A stretch of 64,000 nt of DNA, from assembly GCA_020845895.1 (NCBI GenBank), contig JADLEX010000023.1:59878-123877 (forward strand), read 5' to 3'. Below the pieces are notes generated by a model. The model worked only from the letters and a program-made list of their open reading frames with translations. It did no database searches and was not told where the DNA came from. Below, in pieces: positions 41,974 through 51,330 of the stretch (its first letter is position 1; each line of letters opens with the position of its first letter). A program made the position numbers and the translations under genes. The DNA comes from Deltaproteobacteria bacterium (GTDB lineage: Bacteria; Lernaellota; Lernaellaia; JACKCT01).

Positions 41974-44900
41974 CGACCGCGAAGCACGAATCCGCATCGA
42001 ACGCGGCCGCCGCCGAGGTGCTGCGTCACCGCTACGAGCGAAAGAAGCTCGGCATTTCGGGACGCATCGCCGCCGCGTTTCTCGACAGCAAGCTCACGCC
42101 GCTCATCGTGCTCTTCGCGCTGTTTCTCGGCGGCATGGCCGTCGTGATGACGCCGTCCGAGGAAGAGCCGCAGATCGTCGTGCCGATGGTCAACGTCTTC
42201 GTTCAGTATCCCGGCGCGAGCGCCCGCGAGGTGGAGCAGCTCGTCGCGACGCCGATGGAAAAGCTGCTGTGGGAGATCCCCGGCGTCGACCACATCTACA
42301 CGATCTCGCAGCCCTCCGGCGCGATGGCCATCGTGCGCTTCAAGGTCGGCGAGCCCGAGGAACAGAGCCTCGTCAAGATCTACAACAAGATGCACGGCAA
42401 CATGGACCGCATCCCCATCGGCGTGTCGCCGCCGCTCATCAAGCTGCGGGGCATCGACGACGTGCCGATCTTCGCGCTCACGTTGCACTCGCGCGAATAC
42501 GACCACCACATGCTGCGCCGGGTCGCCGCCGAAGTCGCGACCGAGATGAAAAAGATCCCGGACATCAGCGAGACGTCGCTGATCGGCGGTGCGCGCCGCC
42601 AGGTGCGCATCGAGCTCGACCCCGCCCGTCTCGCGGGCGTCGGCGCGTCGCCCCTGTCAGTCTATCAGGCCGTCGCGCAGGCGAACGCCAATTTGCCCGC
42701 GGGCTCGTTTGACGAAAACAACCGCAATGTGCTGGTCGAGGTGGGCGACTGGTTCCGCGACGCCGACGAGCTCGGCCGCGTGGTGGTGTCCGTCTTCAAC
42801 GGCCGTCCGGTTTATCTGTCCGACGTCGCGACGGTGAGCGACGGACCCGAGGAGGTCCGCGATTACGTGTTCCACCTCGACGGCGCGGGCACGGATCACG
42901 CGCACAAAACGCCGGCCGGCGATTTTGCCGAGGAGGCCGCAGTCACCATCGCCGTGGCGAAACGGCGCGGGGCGAACGCCACGTGGCTCGCCGAAAAACT
43001 GCGCGCCGTGGTGGACGAGCAGCGCGGACGCACCATCGTGTCGGGTATCGACGCGACCGTCACGCGCGACTACGGGCGTTCGGCGAAGGAGAAGTCCAAC
43101 GAGCTGATCCGCCACATGCTCGAGGCCACCGTGGCCGTCGCGCTGCTGATGGCGCTGGCGCTCGGCCTGCGCGAGGCGGCCGTCGTCATCGTGGCGATTC
43201 CCGTCACCCTCGCGCTCACGCTCTTCACCAGCTACCTGTTCGGCTACACGCTCAATCGCATCACGCTTTTCGCGCTGATCTTTTCGATCGGCATCCTCGT
43301 CGACGACGCGATCGTCATCGTCGAAAACATCAACCGTCACCACAAGATGAACTGGGGACCGCTGAAGGTCATGGCGCCCTACGCGGTCGATGAAGTCGGC
43401 AACCCGACGATCCTCGCCACCATCGCCGTGATCTTCGCGCTGCTGCCCATGGCGTTCGTCTCCGGGATGATGGGGCCCTACATGAGCCCGATCCCGATCA
43501 ACGCGTCGGCGGCGATGGCGTTCTCGCTCGCGGTCGCCTTCATCGTCACGCCGTGGACCGCAAAGGGGCTGATCCGGCTCACCGAACGCCTCGGCATGAA
43601 GGGGCGCGACCACGGCCACGACGGCGACGACCGCGTTACGCGCGTGTACCGCGCCATCATGACGCCGCTCGTGCGTTCGCCGAAGAGACGAAACGTGTTC
43701 CTGCTCGGCGTAGTCGCGGCACTGCTGGTTTCCGTCTCCCTGTTCGTGCCGCGCTGGGCCAAGGTCAAGATGCTGCCGCACGACAACAAGGCCGAGTTCC
43801 AGGTGATCGTCGATCTGCCGGAGGGCTCGACGCTCGAGGCGACCGCCGCCGCGACGCGGGAAATCGCCGCGCGCCTCGCGGCCGAGCCGGTCGTGCGCGA
43901 CGTGCAGGTGCATGTCGGCACCGCCGCGCCGATCAACTTCAACGGCCTCGTGCGTCACTATTTCCTGCGCAGCGGAGCGCATCAGGGCGACGTGCAGGTG
44001 AATCTGATCGAAAAACACGCCCGCGACGAGAAGAGCCACGACATCGCCAAGCGCCTGCGCCCGGCGATCGTCGAGATCGCGAGCCGTCACGGCGCGGTGG
44101 CGTCGGTCGCCGAGGTCCCGCCCGGGCCGCCGGTGCTCTCGACGATCGTGGCCGAGATCTACGGCCCCGAGGCCGCCGGGCAGCTCGAACTCGCGAAAAA
44201 CCTGAAGGACGTTTTTGCATCGACGCCGGGCGTGGTGGACGTGGACTGGTACGTCGAGGCCGATCAGCCCGAGGCGCGGTTGATCGTCGACAAGGACAAG
44301 GCGGCGCTCTCGGGGGTCTCCACCGAGCACATCACGAACACCCTTGGCCTCGCTCTCACCGGTCGCCCCGCGGGCCTGCTGCACACCGACCGCGAGCGCG
44401 AGCCCGTGAAACTCCAGGTCGTGATCCCGCGCGCGCTGCGCTCTTCCGCCCGCGACCTGACCTCGATCCGCGTGCATGGCGCGGACGGGCGTCTTGTGCC
44501 GATCGCCGAGCTCGTGCGCGAGGAGCTGTCCTCCGAGGACCGCTTCATCTACCACAAGGATCTGCGCCGCGTGGTGTATCTGAACGCCGAGGTCTCGGGC
44601 GCGGACGAAAGCCCCGTCTACGCGCTGCTCGACATGAAGGACCGCGTTGCGGCCATGGCCGCCCCGGGCGGTGGAACGGCGATGCAGCTCTGGTCCGGCA
44701 TGCCCGCGTCGGAGACGACGTACAGCGTGAAGTGGGACGGTGAGTGGCAGGTGACCTACGAGGTCTTCCGCGACATGGGCATCGCGTTCGCGGTCGTCAT
44801 GGTGCTCATGTACATCCTCGTCGTCGCGTGGTTCAAAAGCTTCTCCACGCCGCTCATCATCATGGCGCCGATTCCGCTGGCGCTCATCGGCATCGTCCCG

Positions 44901-45281
44901 GGTCACTGGCTGACCGGCAACTTCTTCACCGCCACCAGCATGATCGGCTTCATCGCGCTGGCGGGCATCGTGGTGCGCAACTCGATTCTGCTCGTCGATT
45001 TCGTCGAGCAGGAACGCGAGGCGGGCGCCACGCTCGCCGACGCCGTGCTTGCCGCGGGCGCGATCCGCTTCAAGGCCATCGTCCTCACCGCCATCGCCGC
45101 GGCCATCGGCGGCATCGTCATGTTCACCGATCCCATCTTCGGCGGGCTGGCGACCAGCCTCGTCTTCGGGGTCGGCGTCTCCACCGCGCTCACCCTCGTG
45201 GTGATTCCGCTTCTCTACTACGCCGTCGAATCGCGCCGCGAACGGCGCGCGGCGGCCCAGCCGAAGGAGGCATCCGCATGA
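41970..45281 (+). CDS. RND-family efflux pump permease
   Basis: 1103 aa, full length with 12 transmembrane segments. The proton-relay acidic pair is present in TM4 (GILVDDAIVIVENI). Family marks include IAAAFLDSKLTPLIVLFALFLGG at TM1, VNVFVQYPGASAREVEQLV, the two large periplasmic loops, and a final TM block ending PLLYYAVES. It differs from AcrB enough that substrate class (drug, metal or lipid) cannot be set; the GASAREVE wording is shared by many HAE-type pumps. Start overlaps the adaptor by 4 bp; stop overlaps the PG0541-like gene as ATGA. Confidence 0.93.
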   Translation: MTTAKHESASNAAAAEVLRHRYERKKLGISGRIAAAFLDSKLTPLIVLFALFLGGMAVVMTPSEEEPQIVVPMVNVFVQYPGASAREVEQLVATPMEKLLWEIPGVDHIYTISQPSGAMAIVRFKVGEPEEQSLVKIYNKMHGNMDRIPIGVSPPLIKLRGIDDVPIFALTLHSREYDHHMLRRVAAEVATEMKKIPDISETSLIGGARRQVRIELDPARLAGVGASPLSVYQAVAQANANLPAGSFDENNRNVLVEVGDWFRDADELGRVVVSVFNGRPVYLSDVATVSDGPEEVRDYVFHLDGAGTDHAHKTPAGDFAEEAAVTIAVAKRRGANATWLAEKLRAVVDEQRGRTIVSGIDATVTRDYGRSAKEKSNELIRHMLEATVAVALLMALALGLREAAVVIVAIPVTLALTLFTSYLFGYTLNRITLFALIFSIGILVDDAIVIVENINRHHKMNWGPLKVMAPYAVDEVGNPTILATIAVIFALLPMAFVSGMMGPYMSPIPINASAAMAFSLAVAFIVTPWTAKGLIRLTERLGMKGRDHGHDGDDRVTRVYRAIMTPLVRSPKRRNVFLLGVVAALLVSVSLFVPRWAKVKMLPHDNKAEFQVIVDLPEGSTLEATAAATREIAARLAAEPVVRDVQVHVGTAAPINFNGLVRHYFLRSGAHQGDVQVNLIEKHARDEKSHDIAKRLRPAIVEIASRHGAVASVAEVPPGPPVLSTIVAEIYGPEAAGQLELAKNLKDVFASTPGVVDVDWYVEADQPEARLIVDKDKAALSGVSTEHITNTLGLALTGRPAGLLHTDREREPVKLQVVIPRALRSSARDLTSIRVHGADGRLVPIAELVREELSSEDRFIYHKDLRRVVYLNAEVSGADESPVYALLDMKDRVAAMAAPGGGTAMQLWSGMPASETTYSVKWDGEWQVTYEVFRDMGIAFAVVMVLMYILVVAWFKSFSTPLIIMAPIPLALIGIVPGHWLTGNFFTATSMIGFIALAGIVVRNSILLVDFVEQEREAGATLADAVLAAGAIRFKAIVLTAIAAAIGGIVMFTDPIFGGLATSLVFGVGVSTALTLVVIPLLYYAVESRRERRAAAQPKEASA

Positions 45282-45571
45282 AGATGTTCATGATCATCGC
45301 CGACGGTTCGCTGCGCGATCAGGTCGAGGTGTTTTTGGAAGACCACGGCGCGCGCGGCTACACCGAGGTTCCCATGGTGTTCGGCGAGGGCACGCACGGC
45401 AAACGGCTCGGGTCCCGCCTGCACCCGGGGGCCAGCACGCTCATCTTCACCGTGGTGCCCGCCGAACGGGCGGTCGCTCTGAAGACGCAGCTCGCCGACA
45501 TGGCGGCACGCGTCAACGCGGCTGGCACGTCCATGCACGTCGCGGTCCTCGGCGTCGAGGAATTTCTTTAG
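45278..45571 (+). CDS. PG0541-like transporter-associated (PII-like) protein
   Basis: 97 aa from the ATG at 45278, with AAGGAGG upstream, overlapping the pump stop by 4 bp. Sequence MKMFMIIADGSLRDQVEVFL, HGARGYTEVPMVFGEGTHG, GSRLHPGASTLIFTVV fits the small ferredoxin-like family seen directly after RND pumps and related to PII signal proteins. These may sense a ligand or trim pump activity; the mechanism is not established. Cytoplasmic. Confidence 0.82.
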   Translation: MKMFMIIADGSLRDQVEVFLEDHGARGYTEVPMVFGEGTHGKRLGSRLHPGASTLIFTVVPAERAVALKTQLADMAARVNAAGTSMHVAVLGVEEFL

Positions 45572-45602
45572 CTCCATGCACCACTTTACAGGGAGTTTCA
45601 TC

Positions 45603-45803
45603 ATGACCGTGAACGACTACATCCGACTCATCGCGGGCGCCTTTGTGGTCGCCAGCGTGGCCCTCGGCGTCCTGTGGACACCGTGGGCGCTGGCCTTCAC
45701 CGCCTTCGTCGGCGTGAACCTCTTGCAGAGCGCGTTCACCCGCGCGTGCCCCATGATCTCGCTGCTGCGTAAACTCGGCGTTCCCGAGACGTCGGCGCGC
45801 TGA
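45603..45803 (+). CDS. DUF2892 (YgaP-like) membrane protein
   Basis: 66 aa from the ATG at 45603 with GGGAG upstream. NDYIRLIAGAFVVASVALGVLW, FTAFVGVNLLQSAFTRACP and MISLLRKLG give the DUF2892 pattern: two transmembrane helices with a conserved Cys-Pro before the last helix. These small proteins often accompany rhodanese or metal/sulfur-stress genes. Its place at the end of the efflux operon suggests a related stress, which is inference. Confidence 0.82.
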   Translation: MTVNDYIRLIAGAFVVASVALGVLWTPWALAFTAFVGVNLLQSAFTRACPMISLLRKLGVPETSAR

Positions 45804-45873
45804 AGGGCGGACGCGTTTGGCCGGCGGCGCGATCGGGTTTAAAGTGCCCCCGTTTTGCGGAGGGCGATTGCCC

Positions 45874-47256
45874 GTGGCCGACTTTGCGCTCGCGCCGTTC
45901 ATCCGGTTCGTTCTCGATGACATCGAGGACGCGATCTTCGTCGTCGACGACGCGCAGAACCTCGTCTATTGCAATGCGTCGGCCCGGCACCTCACCGGCG
46001 CGTCGCTCGATGACGTGATCGGCCGCCACTGCAGCGCGGTCTTCGGCGGCGCGGGCGACGAGGCGTACTGCGTGTTCCAGGAACTGCGCGGGCGCGACGA
46101 GCCCCACCCCGGCAGCCACGCGGTGATCCGGCGAAGCGACGGGCTTCGCATCCCGGTCGAGATCCGCCTGACGCGCGTCCCCGCCGATGTCGCGGGCGCG
46201 CCGCTCATGATCGGTCGCATCCGCGACCTGTCGGTGCTCGACCGATTGCAGGCCGAGGCCGCCGGGCGCTGGCGGTTTTCCAACATAGTGTCGCGCTCGC
46301 CCGCGATGTTGCGCATCTTTGAGCTGGTGCGTGCCATCGCCGAGACCGACGTGAGCGTGCTGGTGACCGGCGAATCCGGCACGGGCAAGGAGCTCGTCGC
46401 GCGCGCGATCCACGATCTGTCGCCGCGCCGCGAGGGGCCGTTCCACGCGGTCAACTGCGGCGCGCTCGCGCCCGAGATCCTGGACAGCGAGATCTTCGGC
46501 CACGAAAAGGGCGCGTTCACCGGGGCCGTGCGCCAAAAACCCGGGCGGATCGAACTCGCGAACGGCGGCACGCTTTTTCTCGACGAGCTGGGCGATATGC
46601 CCGCGCCGCTGCAGGTCAAATTGCTGCGCGTGTTGCAGGAACGCACCTTCGAGCGCGTCGGTGGCACGCGCACGCTGGAGATGGATGCTCGGATCATCGC
46701 GGCGACCAACGTCGATCTGACGCGCGCCGTGAACGACGGCCGATTCCGTCAGGATCTGTATTTCCGGCTCGCGGTGGTGCCGATCCACCTGCCGCCGCTG
46801 CGCGAACGGCGCGAAGACATCGAGCTGCTGCTCGAGCATCACCTGCGCGTCGCCGCCGAGCGTTTTCATCGGTCGGAAAAGCGGTTTTCGGAAACCGCGC
46901 TGCGCGCACTCATCAATCATGACTGGCCGGGCAACGTGCGCGAGCTCATCAACGTGGTGGAGTACGCGCTGGCGGTCGCGCCGGGCGCGGTGATCGAACC
47001 GCGCGACCTGCCGCCGTCGTTTTTAAACTCCGACGACGCGGCCGCGCGAACGCTGCGCGCGATCGAAGACGCGGCAAAGCGCGCCGGGCGCGGCGAATCG
47101 GAATTGACGGACGTGACCGTGCCGCCGCGCGTGGAACGCGAGAAAATCGTCGCGGCTCTGGCGCGCCACCGGCGCCATCGCGACGCCGCGGCTGCGGAAC
47201 TCGGGATCAGCCGCACGACGTTGTGGCGATGGATGAAGGAACTCGGCCTTCGCTGA
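45874..47256 (+). CDS. Sigma-54-dependent regulator with PAS sensor domain
   Basis: 460 aa from GTG at 45874, 9 nt after GGAGGG; TTG at 45868 and 45817 are alternatives. A PAS domain (~10-120: DIEDAIFVVDDAQNLVYCNASARHLTG) is followed by the AAA+ core: Walker A GESGTGKE, the sigma-54 contact loop GAFTGA, Walker B LFLDELG, and arginine finger region FRQDLYFRL. A Fis-type helix-turn-helix ends the protein (HRDAAAAELGISRTTLWRWM). It binds enhancers and activates sigma-54 promoters; 70 nt after the DUF2892 gene, it may control the efflux operon. Confidence 0.92.
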   Translation: MADFALAPFIRFVLDDIEDAIFVVDDAQNLVYCNASARHLTGASLDDVIGRHCSAVFGGAGDEAYCVFQELRGRDEPHPGSHAVIRRSDGLRIPVEIRLTRVPADVAGAPLMIGRIRDLSVLDRLQAEAAGRWRFSNIVSRSPAMLRIFELVRAIAETDVSVLVTGESGTGKELVARAIHDLSPRREGPFHAVNCGALAPEILDSEIFGHEKGAFTGAVRQKPGRIELANGGTLFLDELGDMPAPLQVKLLRVLQERTFERVGGTRTLEMDARIIAATNVDLTRAVNDGRFRQDLYFRLAVVPIHLPPLRERREDIELLLEHHLRVAAERFHRSEKRFSETALRALINHDWPGNVRELINVVEYALAVAPGAVIEPRDLPPSFLNSDDAAARTLRAIEDAAKRAGRGESELTDVTVPPRVEREKIVAALARHRRHRDAAAAELGISRTTLWRWMKELGLR

Positions 47257-47270
47257 GCCGGGATGGGAAA

Positions 47271-47294
47271 CGGCGCCCCTTTGGGGGAGCGCCG
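47271..47294. terminator. Hairpin between convergent genes
   Basis: CGGCGCCCC-TTT-GGGGGAGCGCCG folds into a stem with a small bulge between the sigma-54 regulator and the acidic lipoprotein. No T tract follows. Confidence 0.4.
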
Positions 47295-47322
47295 CTTGAT
47301 CGTTTCTCCAAATTCGATGGCG

Positions 47323-48039
47323 TCAGTCGCCGATGCCCGGTCCGCCCGAATTCACGGTGAAGACAAAATCGGCCGCGGCTTCGAACTCGGGCTCGTTCGC
47401 CGAGTCCGCATCGTCGTCATCCGTGTCGTCGTCGGACGCGTCATCGTCCGCATCGTCATCTGCGTCATCGTCGGCGTCATCATCCGCGTCGTCGTCGGCA
47501 TCGTCGTCGGTATCATCGTCCGCGTCATCATCCGCGTCGTCATCCGCCGCGTCGTCATCCACGTCATCGCCGCCGTCGAAGGGCGGCAGCGTCGAGCCGT
47601 CGGCGAATTCGTAGACGCGCAGCCGGAAGTTGAGCAGCACGGGGACGGTTTCGACCTGCGGGACGTAGAACTTGAACGACCGCCGGTTCGCGTCCTGCAC
47701 CCAGTCGATCGGCTCGAAGACGGTCTGCGTCGCGTCCTGATTGCGCAGTTCGAGGCGGACGTTGACCTTTCGGTCGGTGAACGTGGAGAGGTTGTTGATG
47801 CGGGCCACGGCCTCGACCATCGAGCCGACGGGGCCACGGTACTTGCTGAACTCGACCTCGCCGACCGAGTCGTCGACCTGGAAGTTGAACAGCCCGTCGC
47901 GCAGGACGAGAATCTTCACCATGACGGTCTTCTTGACGTCGTCCTCGTCCTTGTTGTCCTGGGCGCAGGCGGACGCGAGCGCTCCGACGATGACGAGCAC
48001 CGCCGTCCACAACACCAATACCCTCGCGCGCGCGCGCAT
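47323..48039 (-). CDS. Acidic-repeat lipoprotein
   Basis: 238 aa from the ATG at 48039 with AAGAGG upstream; the frame extends to 48102. Signal peptide ends ASAC (lipobox). Residues ~25-145 form a compact beta domain (KKTVMVKILVLRDGLFNFQVDD, RGPVGSMVEAVARINN, KVNVRLELRNQDATQTVFEP). A tail of about 60 residues is nearly all Asp with Ala, Thr or Ser spacers (DDDADDDADDDTDDD), ending FTVNSGGPGIGD. Function unknown. The C-terminal acidic tail contrasts with the N-terminal tethers elsewhere in the window. Confidence 0.78.
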   Translation of the reverse strand: MRARARVLVLWTAVLVIVGALASACAQDNKDEDDVKKTVMVKILVLRDGLFNFQVDDSVGEVEFSKYRGPVGSMVEAVARINNLSTFTDRKVNVRLELRNQDATQTVFEPIDWVQDANRRSFKFYVPQVETVPVLLNFRLRVYEFADGSTLPPFDGGDDVDDDAADDDADDDADDDTDDDADDDADDDADDDADDDADDDASDDDTDDDDADSANEPEFEAAADFVFTVNSGGPGIGD

Positions 48040-48210
48040 TTTCGGCCTCTTCTTCGTGGTCACCACGCGGGTTTCGTAACCCGAAGGGATTCGGACTGTC
48101 AAGCTCGCGACGCATTCACCGGGCGCCGTCGCCGGTTTTCACGCCGGGCGCTCCGTGGTATAGGGCCCCATCCGGCAGCGTATGTTATTTGGCCATGAGG
48201 ATGTGATGAG

Positions 48211-48840
48211 ATGAACTGGAAGACCGTTGCGACCAAAGCCGTTCTGGGTCTGGTGACGTTGTTTCTCGTGGCCGGCGTCGGCCTGTGGAGTTTCAACTAC
48301 GTGACCCTGCAGATGCCGATCAACAAGGTGCTGGCCGAATCAGCCGAGACCCAGATCGGCGTCAAGGCGCACTTCATGCGCTACTACCGGTTCGACACCG
48401 TCGTCTTCAACATCACCAGCGCGGGCGGCGAACAGGTCGCCCAGCGGGCGCTGAAGCTCTTTTTCGAGTTCGCCGCCAAGGAGAAGGATCGAAACGTCCG
48501 CGCCGTGAACCTCGCGCTCAATGGCCGCGTGTTTCTCGTCGTGCCCGGCGAGACCTTCGCCAAACTCGGCGAGCAGTTCGGTTCGCAGCCGATGGTCGAG
48601 CTCGTGCGCATCCTGGGCACGACCTCGACCCTGCCGGGCGGGCGCCCCGTGGGCAGCGTGGACAAGCGCATCCTCAAACATTTCCTCGGCGGGCTGATGC
48701 CGCAGGGAAAGGCCGCGCCGCCGGCGGGTGCGGAGTCCGATCCCGCGTTCGACAACCCCAGCGCGCTCGAAGGCGTCACGGCACCGGCCGGCGAAGCCCC
48801 TGCTCCGGACGCGCCTGAAGGCGAGGCCGCGAACCCGTAA
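48211..48840 (+). CDS. Hypothetical single-pass membrane protein
   Basis: 209 aa. N-terminal membrane anchor (AVLGLVTLFLVAGVGLWSF). The soluble part (VTLQMPINKVLAESAETQIG, RYYRFDTVVFNITSAGGEQVAQRALKLF split) has no recognisable domain; the C-terminal ~45 residues are Ala/Pro/Glu-rich and likely disordered. Divergent from the acidic lipoprotein. I do not recognise the family. Confidence 0.6.
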   Translation: MNWKTVATKAVLGLVTLFLVAGVGLWSFNYVTLQMPINKVLAESAETQIGVKAHFMRYYRFDTVVFNITSAGGEQVAQRALKLFFEFAAKEKDRNVRAVNLALNGRVFLVVPGETFAKLGEQFGSQPMVELVRILGTTSTLPGGRPVGSVDKRILKHFLGGLMPQGKAAPPAGAESDPAFDNPSALEGVTAPAGEAPAPDAPEGEAANP

Positions 48841-48894
48841 CGCGGACTGCCCTTCGACTTTGACATCGCCCGGGGCCGCCGATAGCGTGGCCGC

Positions 48895-50442
48895 GTGCGG
48901 CGATTCCGAACCATGTTTGTGGCGATCTGCGTTGCGTTCGCGGCGTTGTCCGCGGGATGCTCCGACGAGCGCGATTCCGGCACCGTCGTCGTGGGACTCG
49001 AGGGCAGCCCGTCCACGCTCGATCCCCGATTCGCGATGGACGCCTACGCCACGCGAATCCTGCCCCTTCTCTTCGACGGGCTGGTCACCGTCACGCCGGA
49101 CGGACGGGTCGGTCCCGGCCTGGCGGAGCGTTGGTCGATCGAAAGCGGCACGAGATACACGTTTCATCTGCGCGACGGCGTCGCCTTCGCCGACGGAACG
49201 CCGCTGACCGCTAGCAATGTCGCCGCGAACTTCCGTTTCATCCTCGACCCCGCCAACAAGTGTCCCGCAGCCTCGTCGCTCGACGCCGTGGAATCCGTCG
49301 ACGCCCCCGACGAACGCACTCTTGTCATCACGCTCCGGCGTCCCTTCGCGCCGTTTCTCCTCAAGCTCACGCGCGGAATCGTCCCCGCCGCGTGCCTCGC
49401 CGACGCGGACTTCGGCGAGCGGCCGATCGGTTCGGGGCCGTACATGGTGACGCGCTTCGAGCGCGGCCGGGCCATCGAGCTCGCCGTGAATCCGCACCGG
49501 CCCGGACCGCCGCCCGCCATCGCGCGCATCCGCTTCGAGGTCATCGCCAACGAAACGACGCGCATGCTGAACATGAAGCGCGGCGACATCGACCTGCTGC
49601 AAAACAATGTCCCGCCCCACGCGGTGCGCTATTTCGAAGACATCCCCGGCGTGGCCGTCGAACGCACGCCCGGCATCAACTACAGCTATCTGGGATTCCA
49701 CCTCGAAGACCCGCGCGCGATCACGAGCCGCGTGGAGGTGCGCCGGGCGATCGCGCATGCGATCGACCGCGAGGCGATCATCGCGACGCTGCTGCTGGGT
49801 CAGGCGCGCGTGGCCGATTCGATGTTCGCGCCCGAATTGCCCGCGCACGCCGACGTGACGCGTTACACGCACGATTCGGCGCGTGCGAAGGCGCTGCTCG
49901 ACGCGGCGGGTTTTCCCGATCCCGACGGCGACGGCCCCGCACCGCGATTTCGGTTGTCGTACAAGACGAGCACCGACCGGCTGCGCAACCGCATCGCCGA
50001 CGCCATCGCGGCCCAGCTTGCCGAGGTGGGCATCGCGGTGGAGAAACGTCAGTTCGAGTGGGGCACGTTTTTCGCCGACATCCAGAAGGGGAATTTCCAG
50101 ACGTTCAGCCTGACATGGGTGGGCGTGATCGATCCCGATCATCTGTTCTACGTCTTCCACTCGTCGTCGATGCCGCCCTCGGGGGCGAATCGCGGGCGCT
50201 ATCGCAATGCCGAAGTGGACGCGCTGCTCGAACGCTCGCGCGCGGAGGCGGACGAATCCGCGCGGCTCGATCTCCTGCGTGTTGTACAACGTCGCGTGGC
50301 GGACGAAGCGGTATATGTGGGTCTGTGGTGGATGGACAACGTGATCGTGCGTCGCGAGCGGCTCGTCGGCTTCACGCCGTACCCCGGCGGCGAGTACACC
50401 TCGCTCGCGTCGGCGCGGCTCGCCGGGGAGACGCACCCGTGA
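48895..50442 (+). CDS. Peptide-type ABC transporter substrate-binding lipoprotein
   Basis: 515 aa from GTG at 48895 (ATG 48913 possible). Lipobox LSAGC. SBP family 5 pattern: TVVVGLEGSPSTLDPRFAMDAYATRILPLLFDGLV, GLAERWSIESGTRYTFHLRDGVAFADGTPLTASNV, then INYSYLGFHLEDPR and the C-terminal lobe. The family binds peptides, nickel or sugars for import; no permease or ATPase genes are nearby, so it may serve as an orphan receptor. The stop overlaps the next gene as GTGA. Confidence 0.88.
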   Translation: MRRFRTMFVAICVAFAALSAGCSDERDSGTVVVGLEGSPSTLDPRFAMDAYATRILPLLFDGLVTVTPDGRVGPGLAERWSIESGTRYTFHLRDGVAFADGTPLTASNVAANFRFILDPANKCPAASSLDAVESVDAPDERTLVITLRRPFAPFLLKLTRGIVPAACLADADFGERPIGSGPYMVTRFERGRAIELAVNPHRPGPPPAIARIRFEVIANETTRMLNMKRGDIDLLQNNVPPHAVRYFEDIPGVAVERTPGINYSYLGFHLEDPRAITSRVEVRRAIAHAIDREAIIATLLLGQARVADSMFAPELPAHADVTRYTHDSARAKALLDAAGFPDPDGDGPAPRFRLSYKTSTDRLRNRIADAIAAQLAEVGIAVEKRQFEWGTFFADIQKGNFQTFSLTWVGVIDPDHLFYVFHSSSMPPSGANRGRYRNAEVDALLERSRAEADESARLDLLRVVQRRVADEAVYVGLWWMDNVIVRRERLVGFTPYPGGEYTSLASARLAGETHP

Positions 50443-51272
50443 CCGACCGCCGGCGCATCGCCTGGATCGTCGCGCTCATCGCGTTCATCAATCTCGCCTA
50501 CAAGGGCGTCGTCGATCTGTACGACGTGCGCGTCACGCGCGCCGACGCGCCACCCGCCGTGGCGAAAGCGCTCGCGGGCACGAAGATCGTCTTTCTGTCC
50601 GACATCCACGTGCGCGCGATCGGTCCGCGCGAGCGCTTCGTGCTGGACCTCATCGAGCGCGAATCGCCGGATTACGTGCTCATCGCTGGCGACCTGAAGC
50701 CCTACGAGGGTTCCGCCGAACCGTCGCTCGAATTCTTCCGCCGCATCCGCGCGCGGCGCGGCGCGTACGCGGTGCTGGGCGACGCGGAGTATCGGCTCGG
50801 TTCGCAAAACTGCGTGTATTGCCACGCGCCGGGAAGCTGGGCGATTCGCGACGATCTGCCTGTGCGCGTGCTGCGCGATCAAATGGCGACGCTCGCGGGG
50901 ACGGACGGCGAGCCCGCGGTGGATCTCTGGGCGGGCGACGTGAAGCTGCGCCCCGCGCTCGATTGGGCGCGCAGGGGCGCGCGGCCCGTCATCGCCATGG
51001 CGCACCTTCCCGAGAGTTTTCCCGCCTACGCCAAGGCGGGCGCGGACCTGATGCTCGCGGGCGACACGCACGGCGGCCAGACTTGGCTTCCGCGCCCGCT
51101 TTACGCGCTCGTGCTCGGCCGCGAAAAGGCGCACTGGTTGCGCGGGCGCTACGCGCTGGACGATTCGGTGATGTGGGTGAACGCGGGCCTCGGTTGGACG
51201 GGCCTGCCGCTGCGTCTTGGCGTTAAGCCCGAAGTGGTGATCTTCAATTTTCGGGACGACGCGAATCGCTGA
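50439..51272 (+). CDS. Membrane-linked metallophosphoesterase with altered motifs
   Basis: 277 aa from GTG at 50439, overlapping the previous stop by 4 bp, GGGGAG upstream. N-terminal hydrophobic helix (RRIAWIVALIAFINLAY). Metal motifs: FLSDIHV (Asp, His), IAGDLK, MAHLPES. The usual GNHD motif is LGDAEY and the usual GHTHGGQ is AGDTHGGQ, so two expected ligands are changed. In other respects it resembles the YkuE/LpxH-like group that acts on lipid or nucleotide phosphates. Activity may be reduced or shifted. A CVYCHAPG segment adds two Cys and a His. Confidence 0.8.
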   Translation: MTDRRRIAWIVALIAFINLAYKGVVDLYDVRVTRADAPPAVAKALAGTKIVFLSDIHVRAIGPRERFVLDLIERESPDYVLIAGDLKPYEGSAEPSLEFFRRIRARRGAYAVLGDAEYRLGSQNCVYCHAPGSWAIRDDLPVRVLRDQMATLAGTDGEPAVDLWAGDVKLRPALDWARRGARPVIAMAHLPESFPAYAKAGADLMLAGDTHGGQTWLPRPLYALVLGREKAHWLRGRYALDDSVMWVNAGLGWTGLPLRLGVKPEVVIFNFRDDANR

Positions 51273-51330
51273 AGGGGCGGTCGACCCGACTCCCATTTTC
51301 GCGCAAAGGGCGATCTGTTAGGATTCCTCC

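Noticed and set aside
42657..44906. 749-codon antisense frame inside the RND pump gene
   Set aside because: It is His/Arg/Asp-rich mirror sequence of a well-conserved pump; no domain is seen.
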